NCBI GenBank assembly: GCA_964016985.1
Contig: OZ024827.1
Coordinates: forward strand, 56,670,137-56,734,136
Reading direction: 5' to 3'
Length of the DNA stretch: 64,000 bases
Source of the DNA: Anodontia alba
Taxonomy: Eukaryota; Mollusca; Bivalvia; Lucinida; Lucinidae
Positions 30,902 to 41,845 of this stretch are shown here, piece after piece. The notes under the pieces were generated by a model. It saw only the letters and a program-made list of their open reading frames with translations, searched no databases and was not told the DNA's origin. The stretch's first letter is position 1, and each line of letters begins with the position of its first letter. Position numbers and translations under genes: made by a program.

Positions 30902-31555
30902 TCATTTCTTAGCTTTCTTTGAATCCACCTGAGCAATTTTCTCCAGGTTCTTCCTTTTCCTACCTTCCACTGATTTCTGTTCTTCTCTTACTCTGTCTAG
31001 ACGCTCTGTTGATTCTTTGATCTTTTTCTGAGCAGTCTCGAAGAATGACTGACTCACTGATGCACTAGAAAAATCTCTCTTTCTTAATGCTCTAGCCAGT
31101 TTTTCATTTCCTTCTTCAAGCAGTTTTTCAGCAGCATTAAGTTCTTCTTTAGAGTTCTTTTCTTTATCATTCAGCTTTTTCATTTTTTCATTCAAAGACT
31201 CTTTTTCTTTTGCTGCTTCTTGTTTTTGTTTTTCAAGCTGTGCACGCTCTTCTTTCTTTTGCTGTCTATTATTCTCCTCCTCTTCCCTCTTTCGCTTTTC
31301 CTCTTCTAGCCTCTCCTTGTAAACTCTATGACTACCTCTGACATAACCTATTAGTTCCTTGGTAAGAGGTACACATTCTGGCTGCATATGTTCAGGATCA
31401 TGGATTTTCCAAGGGATTTTCACAGCCTCTTTAGAAAGTCTGTTCCCTATAATTGATTTTGATGACAGCTTTACCCTATCTTTTCCCAACATTTTCTTAT
31501 CTGATAGCCCTCTTTCAACATCAGCATTACCATGTGGCAATGCCAGCAACATGAT
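30902..31555 (-). CDS. Coiled-coil terminal exon with hAT-type motif
   Basis: 216 residues from ATG at 31552 to the stop at the low end; a splice acceptor (CTGTAAAG ending about 31556) suggests it is a last exon. It begins MLLALPHGNADVERGLSDKK, which resembles the conserved (N)ADVERxFS box of hAT transposase dimerisation regions and of host proteins derived from them. Residues about 75-200 are a strongly charged Lys/Glu coiled coil (EEEKRKREEEENNRQQKKEE), ending Lys-rich. It probably comes from a hAT-derived host gene or a hAT element; the catalytic part is not in the window. The repeat element H lies directly upstream. Confidence 0.55.
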   Translation of the reverse strand: MMLLALPHGNADVERGLSDKKMLGKDRVKLSSKSIIGNRLSKEAVKIPWKIHDPEHMQPECVPLTKELIGYVRGSHRVYKERLEEEKRKREEEENNRQQKKEERAQLEKQKQEAAKEKESLNEKMKKLNDKEKNSKEELNAAEKLLEEGNEKLARALRKRDFSSASVSQSFFETAQKKIKESTERLDRVREEQKSVEGRKRKNLEKIAQVDSKKAKK

Positions 31556-31575
31556 CTTTACAGCACGACAGCTTC

Positions 31576-33940
31576 AAGATCAAAGTCAAAATGATTATAT
31601 TAACAAGTAAGACAATGTAGCATGTCTAATGGACTGTGAAATAAAGGTCAAGGTCAAATATGGATGACTGCACTCAAGAGGCCATGCTAAGATGTATGCA
31701 TGTACTAAGTATCACTGGCTGTAGGAGCAATAGTTACTGAGAAACTGACCTAAACACAAACACTTCACAAGTACCAAATACCACTCTGTAGGACCAATAA
31801 TTACTGAGAAACTGACCTAAACAGAAAAAACTTAAGAAAGTCACTGGATAGAAAAATATACATCACTTTGAAATCATCAAGACAAACATTTTGAGCAAGA
31901 TTCATGATGATCACTTCAAAAATGTGACCTCTAGGGCATCAACAAGGTTTTCCTTTGATTTGGCCAGGTGACCTAGTTTCTGATATCAAGTGACCCAGTT
32001 TTAAACTAGACTTAGAAATCATCAAGACAAACATTTTGAGCAATATTTATGATGATTATTTCAAAAATGTGACCTCTGGAGTGTAAATAGTTTTCTGCTG
32101 ATTTGGCCTGGTGACCTAGTTTTTGACCTCAGGTGACCCAGTTTTGAACTTGACCTAGAAATCATCAAGACAAACATTTTGAGCAAGATTCATGATGATT
32201 GCTTCAAAAATGTGACCGCTAGAATGTAAACAAGGTTTTCTGCTGATTTGGCCAGGTGACCTAGTTTTTTACCCCAAGTGACCCAGTTTCAAACTTGACC
32301 TAGAAATCACCAAGACAAACATGTTGAGCAAGATTCATGATGATTACTTGAAAAATGTGACCACTAGAGTGTTAACAAGGTTTTCCGCTGATCTGGCCAG
32401 GTGACCTAGTTTTTGACCCCAGATGACCCAGTTTCAAACGACCTAAAAATCATCAAGACAAACATTTTGAGCAAGATTCATGATGACTGCTTCAAAAATG
32501 TGACCGCTAGAGTGTTAACAAGGTTTTCTGCTGGTTTGGCCTGGTGACCTAGTTTTTGACCCCAACTGACCCAGTTTCGAACTTGACCTAAAAATCATAA
32601 AGACAAAAATTTTGAGCAAGAGTCATGATAATTGCTTGAAAAATGTGACCGCTAGAGAGATAACAAGATTTTCTGCTGATTTGGCCAGGTGACCTAGTTT
32701 TTGACCCCAGGTGACCCAGTTTTGAACTTGACCTAGAAATCCTCAAGACAAACATTCTGAGCAAGATTCATGATGATTGCTTCAAAAATTTGACCGCTAG
32801 AGTGTTAACAAGGTTTTCTGCTGATTTGGGCCGGTAACCTAGTTTTTGACCCCATGTGACCCAGTTTCAAACATATCCTAGAACTCATCAAGACAAAGAT
32901 TTTGAGCAAGATTCATGATGATTGCTTGAAAAATGTGACCGCTAGAGCGTTAACAAGGTTTTCTGATGGTTTGGCCTGGTGACCTAGTTTTTGACCCCAT
33001 GTAACCCAGTTTCAAACCAGACCTAGAAATCAACAAGACAAACATTTTGAGCAAGATTCATGATGACTGCTTGAAAAATGTGGACGCTAGAGTGTTAACA
33101 AGGTTTTCTGCTGATTTGGCCCAGTGACCTAGTTTTTGACTCCAAGTGACCCAGTTTTGAACTTGACCTAGAAATCATCAAGATAAACATTTTGAGCAAG
33201 ATTCATGATGACTGCTTCAAAAATGTGACCGCTAGAGTGTTAACAAGGTTTTCTGCTGATTTGGCCTGGTGACCTAGTTTTTGACCCCAAGTGACCCAGT
33301 TTCGAACTTGACCTAGAACTCATCAAGACAAACATATTGAGCAAGATTCATGATGATTGCTTCAAAATTGTGACCGCTAGAGTGTTAACAAGGTTTTCTG
33401 CTGATCTGGCCCTGTGACCTAGTTTTTGACCCTCAGTGACCCAGTTTCGAACTTGACCTAGATTTAATAGAGGCAAACATTTTGAGCAAGTTTCATCAAG
33501 ATTGGGTCAAAACTATGACCTCTAGAGTGTTAACAAGTTTTTCCTTTGACTTGACTTGGTGACCTAGTTTTTGACCCCAAGTAACCCAGTATCAAACTTG
33601 ACCTAGATTTCATAGAGGCAAACATTCTGAGCAAGTTTCATCAAGATTGGGTCAAAACTGTGACCTCTAGAGTGTTAACAAGTTTTTCCTTTGATTTGAC
33701 CTGGTGACCTAGTTTTTCATCCCAAGTAACCCAGTATCGAACTTGACCTAGATTTCATAGAGGCAAACATTCTGAGCAAGTTTCATCAAGATTGGGTCAA
33801 AACTGTGACCTCTAGAGTGTTAACAAACTAATTGTTGACGACGAACTACGAACGACGGACGACGGACGCTGGACGATGACAGACGACGGACAGAGGGTGA
33901 TGACAATAGCTCATCCTGAGCTTTTGCTCAGGTGAGCTAA
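31576..33940 (+). mobile_element. Array element H (~143-bp monomer, 13 copies), 5'-truncated
   Basis: Monomers with GGTGACCTAGTTTTTGACCCC, GTGACCCAGTTT, GAACTTGACCTAGAAATCAT, ACATTTTGAGCAAG and GTGACC(G/T)CTAGAGTGTTAACA from about 31970 to 33825. A GACGACGGACG tract follows (33835-33895). The 3' hairpin GCTCATCCTGAGC/GCTCAGGTGAGC is at 33909-33937. The left part (31576-31760) matches 63825-64000, where a 5' end with GCTCACCTGAG is present; that end is missing here. Confidence 0.85.
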
Positions 33941-33944
33941 AAAA

Positions 33945-34362
33945 TGCCAGGAACAGAATGTGGACCTCTACATGACCTTTGTCGACCTTACCAAAGCATT
34001 TGACACAGTCAGTCATGAGGGACTTTGGAAAATTATGGCAAAGTTTGGCTATCCTGCCAAATTCATAGCAATGGTGCAGCAGTTCCATGATGATATGCTT
34101 GCAAGGGTCCAAAATGATGGCGAGTTTTCTAATCCATTCCCTGTGACAAATGGAGTTAAGCAAGGCTGTGTACTAGCTTCAACAGCATGATGTTTTCTGC
34201 CATGCTTACAGATGCTTTCCAGGATGGTGACCATGGTATACCTATTAGATATCGCTTTGATGGGAAACTTTTCAACCTAAGAAGGTTGCAAGCTAAATCC
34301 AAGGTGCAGACAGAGGTGCTAGATGAGTTCCTCTTTGCTGATGGTTTGGCAAAGGGTGCTCC
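33945..34362 (+). pseudogene. Non-LTR reverse transcriptase fragment
   Basis: Reads FVDLTKAFDTVSHEGLWKIM (motif A, FVDLTKAFD), GVKQGCVLAS (motif B) and, after a frame change near 34185, MMFSAMLTDAFQDGD and DEFLFADGL, where the catalytic YADD box reads FADG. This is the palm of a LINE reverse transcriptase. The clade is uncertain; jockey/CR1-like is plausible. Both ends are lost; it begins directly at the 3' end of element H. Confidence 0.75.
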
Positions 34363-34566
34363 AACAGTAGTAATCTAAACTCATAAATCCATAAACGAAT
34401 GACGAATCAGAATGTTCAGACCAAAGGACATGGATCCCAGAAAAAAGGGTGTAATCAGGCATCCGCGGATAGTAAGCATTACTTGGTAAGCAAGCTTCGC
34501 CCACCATGCCCATAGGCCTGAACGAAGTAAATATCGGTAGAAGCGTATGTCTGGGATTTGGGAAGT
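34363..34566. other. Spacer between two RT fragments
   Basis: Short AT-rich stretch. The minus strand has a 64-residue open stretch ending in SDSSFVYGFMSLDYYCW, not assigned. Confidence 0.35.
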
Positions 34567-35068
34567 CTACTTATGGCGCGTCACTGGCAAGAACATCAGA
34601 AACAATTCTGGAAACTGCCACATTGTAGGGCACAGATCATGATGTCTCCCATAGAACTTCTTATGTGTTGCTACCAGTTTGGTTTTTTGATACCCCTGGC
34701 TCAACAACTTTGTAGTGAGCACTTTCCCACACTCCATGAAGTCCTGATAATTTGAACAGGCTCTTGCATAACGGATTAAATGTGAAACGTAAACGCCGTA
34801 TGCTGGTGCAGAAGGAATATTACTGCTCAGGAATGGAATGGGAAAATTGAAGTAATCCCGTTTGTCGTAAAGCCTAGTAGTAAGCTTTCCATTGTCAATG
34901 TAGAGATAACAATCCAAGTATGAGGAGGAGGCTGCAGTCTCCGTTGTTTCCTTTATTTCAAGTTCACGTGGATAGATGAATTCTAAATACTCTGCAAATT
35001 TTGTGTTTTTCAGAGACAATACATCATCTATATATCTGTAGGTGAAATTGAATTGTTGTGCGAGGAGT
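34567..35068 (-). pseudogene. Penelope-like reverse transcriptase fragment
   Basis: Minus strand: FNFTYRYIDDVLSLKNTKF carries an intact YIDD catalytic box, followed by FIYPRELEIKETTETA, SYLDCYLYIDNGKLTTRLYD, KRDYFNFPIPF, AYGVYVSHLIRYARAC and KFYGRHHDL. This order is the C-terminal half of Penelope-like RTs in many invertebrates. It is cut at 35068 exactly where element A copy 2 starts; the upstream half is not found beyond that element, so the locus was rearranged. No GIY-YIG endonuclease is seen. Confidence 0.75.
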
Positions 35069-35944
35069 ATAACAAGAGGCCCACGGGCCACAGGTCGCTC
35101 ACCTGAGTGACATAGCCACTGCAGATATGCAGATGTTTTGCAACATTTTTCCAGTCCTGTCATCGCAGCTAATGAAAAGATCAACCTTTAAGCAGTTCTT
35201 AATTTTGAAGAAGAATATTATATATGGTATGACAGTCAATGGAGCATGATCATTTGAACAAACTCTCAATCACATTTCAACAGCAGGATCAATGTGAAAT
35301 TTGGAGGCAATTGGCTAATTGGTTTCTGAAGAATCATGATTTTATACATGTAAACAGCACAGTAGCAGGGAAACATAATAAACATAAACAAGATCCTGTA
35401 AACAAACAGGAGAAGAAGTGAAAAATAGATTTACAAGATGGCTGCCATGGCGGCCATCTTGGATTTCCGATCGTAACGATTTTAGCTATTTTTGATCTAT
35501 AAGTCACCCCAATGCTTCCTACCAAGTTTGAAGTCAATTGGCTTTAGGGTTTAAGAGAAGAAGCGAAAAATAGATTTTCGAGATATCTGCCATGGTAGCC
35601 ATCTTGGATTTCCGATCGGCATGATTTTAGCTATTTAGGAGAAGAAGCGAAAAATAGATTTTCAAGATCATCTTGGATTTCTGATTGGAATGATTTTAGC
35701 TATTTTTGGTCTACAAGTCACCCTGGTGCTTCTTACCAAGTTTCGAGTCAATTGGCTTTTGGGTTTAGGAGAAGAAGCCAAAAATAGATTTTCAAGATGG
35801 CAGCCATGGTGGCCATCTTGGATTTATGATCGGCTAGGTTTTAGCTATTTTTGATCTACAAGTCACCCCAATGCTTCCTACCAAGTTTCAAGTCAACTGG
35901 CATTTTGGTTCAGGAGAAGAAGCGAAAAACAGCGGAAGGATTTT

Positions 35945-36004
35945 TAGAGAGATTAAATTTTAATCTTGTTTTAAATAATGAGTGTTTTATCCCAGCTTTG
36001 TTTA
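35945..36004 (+). repeat. Ngaro split direct repeat A1
   Basis: 60 bp starting TAGAGAGATTAAATTTTAAT, identical to 40414-40473. Confidence 0.9.
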
Positions 36005-36041
36005 TGAGTTTGATTATATAATGGCGTAAGGAGAAAATAAC

Positions 36042-37330
36042 GTGTCCATGGAAGAGACGGGCCTTGCATGCGTGTCCGAAGACAGGGTAATAAACTACTG
36101 TCTGCAAAGTAAAGTCTCCAAAATAGCCATTGATGAACTGTTGAAACTGGGATTCACCAGTTTAGAAGCACTAAGACTGGTGGACATGAGCAATTTGGTC
36201 AGACCTAAAATCCCAAAGGTCAGCGCCAGCTTATTCTTCACATTGCGGCGGCGTTCGGGGATCCAACAAACAACCAACCAACAGACAGAACAGCTGTCAA
36301 TCAACCATCAGCGGAGGATACCATAACATCCTGATTCACGGCAAACATAACCGGTACTCCATCAGCACCGGTTACAACAGGAGCTACAACCAGTGCTTTA
36401 ACAAACGAGCAGGCCAATTTATACCAAACTGCTGTTGTTGATAATTTGATCACACAATAAAGACTGTCAGCGGTGTTAAATAATGAAAGCGGAACTGTGT
36501 CTTCACCACAACCACAAGTTTCATGGAGTGATCCATAAATTCACCTTTCTTCAGCGGCAGGTAAGTCGGTTTCTGTCAATTATCTTGACATCTGCGACTT
36601 CATACAAACAAATGTGGAAGAAGAGGTTGTGCTTGGGGGACATGGGGACCAACAGGTCATTGTCAAGTCTGGTCCCAAAAAACCCTGTTTGGAAAATCTG
36701 ACCCTTAGCCAGTGGTCTGTGACCAACCTAGCAATTCTGTACCGCTTGGTTAATGACCATAAACTGCAGAGCTCCTCCCTTGTGGACTATCTGTCTTATA
36801 CCACAAAAATTTATCAACTGGTTCAAAGGTATAGCCTCGTCTCTGTGCTACTCTTTGATAGGGAATACAGAAAACTTCAACCCATGATGAAATTTAGGTG
36901 GGGTACAGATGTTCAGCATTTGTCAAATATTCATTTGCAATCTCGGGACAAGCCAGTGATTCAGGGCAATCAATCGAAGAAAGTTTTGCCCCCAAACAGA
37001 CCAAGTAAAAAATTGGAGAAATAGGTCAGAAACAGCTGTTTGTAGAAATTATCATTCCCAGAAAGGCTGTCTTCCTCTGGTTCAAGAAGGGCAGTTGTCA
37101 GTTTCTGGCGAAAGAATGTGCACAATACTGGTTAACCGCTTAGAGGACTAAGCCTGCCCAGTTAACGTGTGGTTAGGTAAACTGACCGCACTCGACATGA
37201 CCCCATTGGGTTGACTGGGCTGTAAAACCTCAACACAACAACCCAGAAAGGCTGTACATTCACAGAGTGCAAGTTCCGCCATGTGTGTATCTTGCCGGGA
37301 TGTAACCAGTCACATTCTGCATTAAATCAC
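36042..37330 (+). pseudogene. Ngaro gag-like ORF1
   Basis: 36042-36326 includes AIDELLKLGFTSLEALRLVD, a SAM-like helical piece. 36600-37024 includes LSYTTKIYQLVQRYSLVSVL and FDREYRKLQ with FRWGTDVQHLSNIHL, the capsid-like helical part typical of Ngaro/DIRS ORF1. After the SINE, ECKFRHVCILPGCNQSHSAL (37264-37323) has the spaced Cys/His of a zinc knuckle. Frames change between pieces. Confidence 0.65.
37071..37241 (+). mobile_element. 5'-truncated SINE with 14-bp target duplication
   Basis: Matches the 3' body of the SINE at 12682-12989 in opposite orientation (phrases GGGCAGTTGTCAGTTTCTGG, ACTGGTTAACCGCTTAGAGG, GACATGACCCCATTGGGTTG) but lacks the tRNA head. Flanked by identical CCCAGAAAGGCTGT at 37057-37070 and 37242-37255. 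The tail is CAACACAACAA. 5' truncation is typical of LINE-driven copying. Confidence 0.9.
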
Positions 37331-37365
37331 ATAACTGAAAAAAACTAGGTGTTCAGGTTAACCCT

Positions 37366-38900
37366 TTGCCTTGTCTCAATCTTCAGGCCTGGGAATCAGA
37401 GCTTGAAAATGACATAGACAAAAATTTTCTTTTGCACGGTATCAACAGTGGTTTCAATATTACTGATGATGATGCACATATCACCCTGATTAAATGCAGT
37501 AATCATCCATCTGCCAGGCCAGGCAGCCCCTTGTATGAAAAAGCTTCTGCTCAAGTCCAGAATGAAATAGAGGCTGGAAATTATGTCATATGCGACAGTC
37601 AGCCAACAATTGTCAGCCCCATGGCGGCCATTCCCAAACCCGATGGGGATGTCAGATTGATTCATGACTGTTCTAGGCCTGTAGGTAAGGCAGTGAATGA
37701 TTACTGTACCTCTGACTGGCATCAAAAATTCTCCCGAGTGGATGATGCAGCATTATTAATGACGCATGGGTGTTATTTTGCAAAGGCTGATTGAGATCCA
37801 CATACAGAAGTGTGAGGATCAACAAGGAAAGTCAAAAAGTAACTGGGTTTAAATGGAATTTTGGGGAAGAAACTGTTTATTTAAAAGGTACAAAGTTACC
37901 TTTTGGAGCAAAACTGAGTCCTGGTATTTTTCAGAGATTGACCCAGGCGGTAAAGAGAATGATGGCAAGGAAAGGGTATAACCAGCTCGTCGTCTATCTT
38001 GATGACTTCTTAATTATTGATGAATCAAAAATTCAGTGTGCTGAAGAATTAAATTGCCTTGTTCAGCTTCTCCGGAAGTTCGGTTTTGCTATTCACTGGG
38101 GGAAAGTCATAGACCCCACAACAAAAATCACATTCTTAGGAATAGAGCTTGATTCACTTGAAATGACCCTCAGATTGCCTGAGGCAAAACTTCAAAACTT
38201 TCGTGATGAATTACATTCACTTTTACAGCTCAAATGAGCCACAAAATGGCAATTTCTGTCTCTAGCTGGATGCTTGTCCTGGGCTGCTGGCATTGTTAGA
38301 GGTGGGCGAGTTTTTCTCCGCCGTATTTTCAACAAAATAAGCTCCTTGCAGCATGCACCTCATAGGGCCCTTATTAGCTCTGAAATACGTGAAGATTTGC
38401 TATGGTGGTTTAATTTCCTGAAGACATTCAATGGCCGTTCTGTCTTGCTTGATAAACAACCTATTGAATGTGTGTTCACTGATGCATGCAATGAGGCGGC
38501 AGGGGGGTTATTTGGCCTTGACTGGTTTTACCGTAATTGGAATCAAGACCTCCCTGTTGCTGAATCCTTTCATATAAATGAAAAGGAAGTCTTAGCAGTC
38601 GTTCTTGCTTCCCAGCGATGGGCAAGCTACTGGCAGAATAAGCAGGTTATCATTTACTCTGATAATAGTACCACAGTGGCCTCACTTAATAAAGGGAGAT
38701 CTTGCAATTCTATAGTCATGGAATGTCTTTGTAGATTGTTTTGGCTGTCGGCCACATATAATTTTCACATGACATCCAGTCACGTAGCAGCAGACAGGGC
38801 CTCTAGATTGCATATCCCAGGTTATTTAGAAATTCTCCTGCCCTTCACAACTTATACCCCACTTCATTATCATATGTCCTTACACTCGCTTCGTTTTCTG
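37366..38900 (+). pseudogene. Ngaro reverse transcriptase and RNase H
   Basis: RT: GNYVICDSQPTIVSPMAAIP and KPDGDVRLIHDCSRP (37580-37680), motif A region near 37785 with a frameshift at about 37791, LPFGAKLSPGIFQRL (about 37895-37940) and an intact YLDDFLII (37995-38018). A stop at 38235-38237 (LK-stop-ATKWQFLSLAG) probably comes from CGA to TGA change. RNase H continues in the same frame with CVFTDACNEAAGGLFG (about 38470-38517), INEKEVLAV and IIYSDNSTTVASLNKG. It copied element RNA into DNA; this copy is broken. Confidence 0.85.
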
Positions 38901-38901
38901 C

Positions 38902-40000
38902 TTGACAGATTCCCTTCCTGGATTGGGTCCCCAGCCGAGTGTCACACAAGGGTTTCCAGCTAAGCAGAATCAAGATTCTGGCAGATTTTTGACAGCTAGT
39001 CTCGACAAGGATGTCGCCTTTTATAGAAGTCACACTTTTGCCCCTTCTACCTCACAGACTTATTTAGCTCAGAAATGGGCATATTTTGAGTTTTGTGATA
39101 AAATGTCCATTCAACCTGTACCGTTATCTCAGCTGGATTTGGGGCGATATATTGCCTATCTATCATGTCGTTTATGCTTTACATCTGTACGCCAATACCT
39201 GAATATTGTTAGATTACTCCATATCGAATCTGGATTTGCCAATCCACTGGATAATAATTGGTATGTCTCATCGATTCTGAAGGGTGTTCGATGGGTAAAA
39301 GGGGATACAGCCAGTCAAAAGCTCCCCATAACCCTGGATATTTTGTGTAAAGGTTTCTCCAAATTAAATGTTTTCTGCAGCCTAGATCGTATATTCTGTG
39401 TGGTTTGTCTAGTGGCTTTTTTCTGCAAATGGAACCTTCTGATACCATCTGTGGACCTGTTTGAACCGTCCCGTCACTTGTGTGCTTCAGATGTTCAGTT
39501 CACAGTAAAAGGGGTTATACTTATGATCCGATGGTTTAAAGTCATTCAGTTTAGAGAGCGAATTTTGCAAATCCCCCTACAGATAAATAAATCCTATAAA
39601 TCCTATATATTATCCTAATAAATAACTCTGTTTTTTGCTCCAGCAATGCACTTTTGGGGATGTGTTTGGAATGCCCTACTCCCACATGTCCTGTCCCTCT
39701 TTTCAGATATAAGGAAGGTTCCAAAGTGGTCCCATTCACACAAGTTGCCTTTACAGCAAAAGTTCAGGCAACTCTTCAGGCAATCGGGTTCCCTGCGGAC
39801 AAATATTCAGGTCACAGTTTTAGATGTCATATGCCTTACAGTGTGGGCTGCCAGTGGATTTGATTAAGATTCAAGGAATCAGTAACTGGAGTAGCAATGC
39901 TTGCAAATGCTATTTGCAACCTTCCTTAAGCCTGAGACAACAGGTGGCAGATACATTGGGGAGACATACCAGCACATACCTTTCTAATTCCTCCTAATCA
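38902..40000 (+). pseudogene. Ngaro tyrosine recombinase
   Basis: N-terminal core-binding part: FAPSTSQTYLAQKWAYFEFC and SVRQYLNIVRLLHIESGFAN with GVRWVKGDTASQKLPIT (39030-39330). The catalytic part starts with CVVCLVAFF (39400). After stops near 39615 the reading resumes in another frame with VPLFRYKEGSKVVPFTQVAF, FPADKYSGHSFR (the HxxR box, about 39800-39830) and IQG...NACKCYL (about 39872-39925), where the Tyr of the active site seems retained. Frameshifts make it inactive. Confidence 0.8.
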
Positions 40001-40155
40001 GTATTAAGTGCACGTCGCAAGGGTCAATAGGACAGACCGACTTGCCATTGCAGATTGTTGTATTTGGATATGTTGTATTAAGTTTCATTTTGTGATTCAT
40101 TATTTTCTTCCTACTGCAGTACCCTAGAGCTACAACCTACACTTTTTGGGACTTT

Positions 40156-40294
40156 GGAGGTATTTTGAAAAATTTAGGAAGACTTACAAGTTCCTTTTGG
40201 ATTTCATTTATCAGATATACATTACGTGTTTGTACCTGTATATCTCATTGTTCAATTTTTTTGCTGAAAATTTTTCAAATACATGGTTCCTTGG
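40156..40294 (+). repeat. Ngaro split direct repeat B1
   Basis: Matches 41289-41431; the phrase ATTTCATTTATCAGATATAC and the final ACATGGTTCCTTGG are shared. Confidence 0.85.
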
Positions 40295-40413
40295 TCCCTA
40301 AAAGTTGGTTTCTGGTCTCTTTGCATGCTGCATAATAATCTTTGGCAGCTACTGGTGGGTATTTACATTATACCCACCTGGAGCTGCCTGAGGATATATA
40401 ACAAGTAATTTAA

Positions 40414-40473
40414 TAGAGAGATTAAATTTTAATCTTGTTTTAAATAATGAGTGTTTTATCCCAGCTTTGTTTA
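40414..40473 (+). repeat. Ngaro split direct repeat A2
   Basis: Identical over 60 bp to A1 at 35945-36004. Confidence 0.9.
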
Positions 40474-41288
40474 CATTATTACCTCCCTTTACTCTCGATG
40501 AATCTCGCGGGAGTGTACAGGCTTGATTGGTGCAACATAACTATGGGTCAGTGTCATGTCACCCCAATTTTTAAAAATGCTCATAATTCACTGGCTGCCA
40601 GTCTGTCTCCTTGGTAACAGACACGTTTTCTCGATTTCCAGTTCCTGGTGCGTATCGCACGACCCTTACCTTTACAGTTTGAAATTCACCAATCAAAATA
40701 TCACTTGGCTGCTGAGCCAATGGCATTGCTGATAAGCCCAGTGCTTTGAATTTCCAAGCGGGCACATAAGTTCCGAAATGTTTACAGAGCAGTTAACGCG
40801 TATACAGTAGCAGAGATTTTATTCACCCACCCAACCATGGCCCTTATACATACATGTAGCAGATTAGTTTTTCTGTAGATTAGTGGGACCTATAATGTTT
40901 GTTTATAGCTGATATAGTAATAATACATGATACAGGAACTATTGTGTCACAATCTTGTTACAGGTAACGTGGTAATTTTCATACTGAAATTAAATTAACA
41001 GTTTACTACAAAGGACATGCGTTATTGCCATTGGATTTTATAATACTAACACTCTGAAGGTAGAGCATGTAACTGTAACAACTTTCGTGTGTGTGACTTA
41101 GTGTGTTCTAATATCAATACTTCAATACTGGAGTATCTTATACATACCGTACTGTAGTTGCAGTTATAACAGAATATACTGTGCATTGTGGTTATTATTA
41201 TGTTTGTGTTCTATGACGGTAATTTCATGTGGATTACTGCAAACTCCCATAACAGTGCGTATTGATAGGACACTGGAACAGATAATGG

Positions 41289-41431
41289 GAGGTGTAGGCA
41301 TTTTGAAAAATTAGGAACACTTACAAGTTCCTTATGGATTTCATTTATCAGATATACATTACGTGTTTGTACCTGTATATCTTATTGTTCAATTTTTTTG
41401 CTGAAAATTTTTCAAATACATGGTTCCTTGG
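41289..41431 (+). repeat. Ngaro split direct repeat B2 and right end
   Basis: Second B copy; its last base adjoins the resumed array element A2 (CAAGTTTGGAGTTAATTGG). Confidence 0.85.
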
Positions 41432-41845
41432 CAAGTTTGGAGTTAATTGGCCTTTCGGTTCAGGAGAAGAAGCGAAAAATAGATTTTCAAGATGGCGGCC
41501 ATGGCAGCCATCTTGGACTTCCGATCGGAATGATTTTAGCTATTTTTGATCTACGTCACCCCGATGCTTCCTAGCAAGTTTGGAGTTAATTGGCCTTTCA
41601 GTTCAAAAGAAGAAGCGAAAAATAGATTTTCAAGATGGCGGCCATATTGGATTTCCGATCGGAACGATTTTAGCTATTTTTGATCTACAAGTCACATCGG
41701 TGCTTCCTACCAAGTATTGAGGCAATTGGCCCGGGGTGTAGGAGGAGTAGGCTTTTAAAGCAGTTGTTGACGCCGCACGATGCACGCCGGACATTGACTC
41801 AGACCACAATAGCTCACCATGAGCACTTCGTGCTCAGATGCGCTA

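Larger units (their letters stand above)
35945..41431 (+). mobile_element. Ngaro-type YR retrotransposon with split direct repeats
   Basis: Order: A1 (35945-36004), gag-like ORF, RT plus RNase H, tyrosine recombinase, B1 (40156-40294), A2 (40414-40473), B2 (41289-41431). A1 and A2 match over 60 bp; B1 and B2 match over about 140 bp with few changes. A1-ORFs-B1-A2-B2 is the hallmark of Ngaro-like elements, which integrate a circle through a tyrosine recombinase. B2 ends exactly where the host array resumes. ORFs have frameshifts, a stop at 38235 and a SINE at 37071, so it is inactive but almost complete. Confidence 0.85.
35071..41845 (+). mobile_element. Array element A, copy 2, split by a Ngaro-type element
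   Basis: Starts AACAAGAGGCCC with GCTCACCTGAG at 35097-35107. Monomers have AAGCGAAAAATAGATTTTCA, CATCTTGGATTTCCGATCGG, TTTTAGCTATTTTTGATCTA and an AAGTTT...CAATTGGC...GGAGAAGAAG core. The array stops at about 35944 and resumes at 41432. The 3' end has a CACAATAGCTCAC hairpin with imperfect CTCAGATGCGC (41833-41843), then a run of A. Confidence 0.8.
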
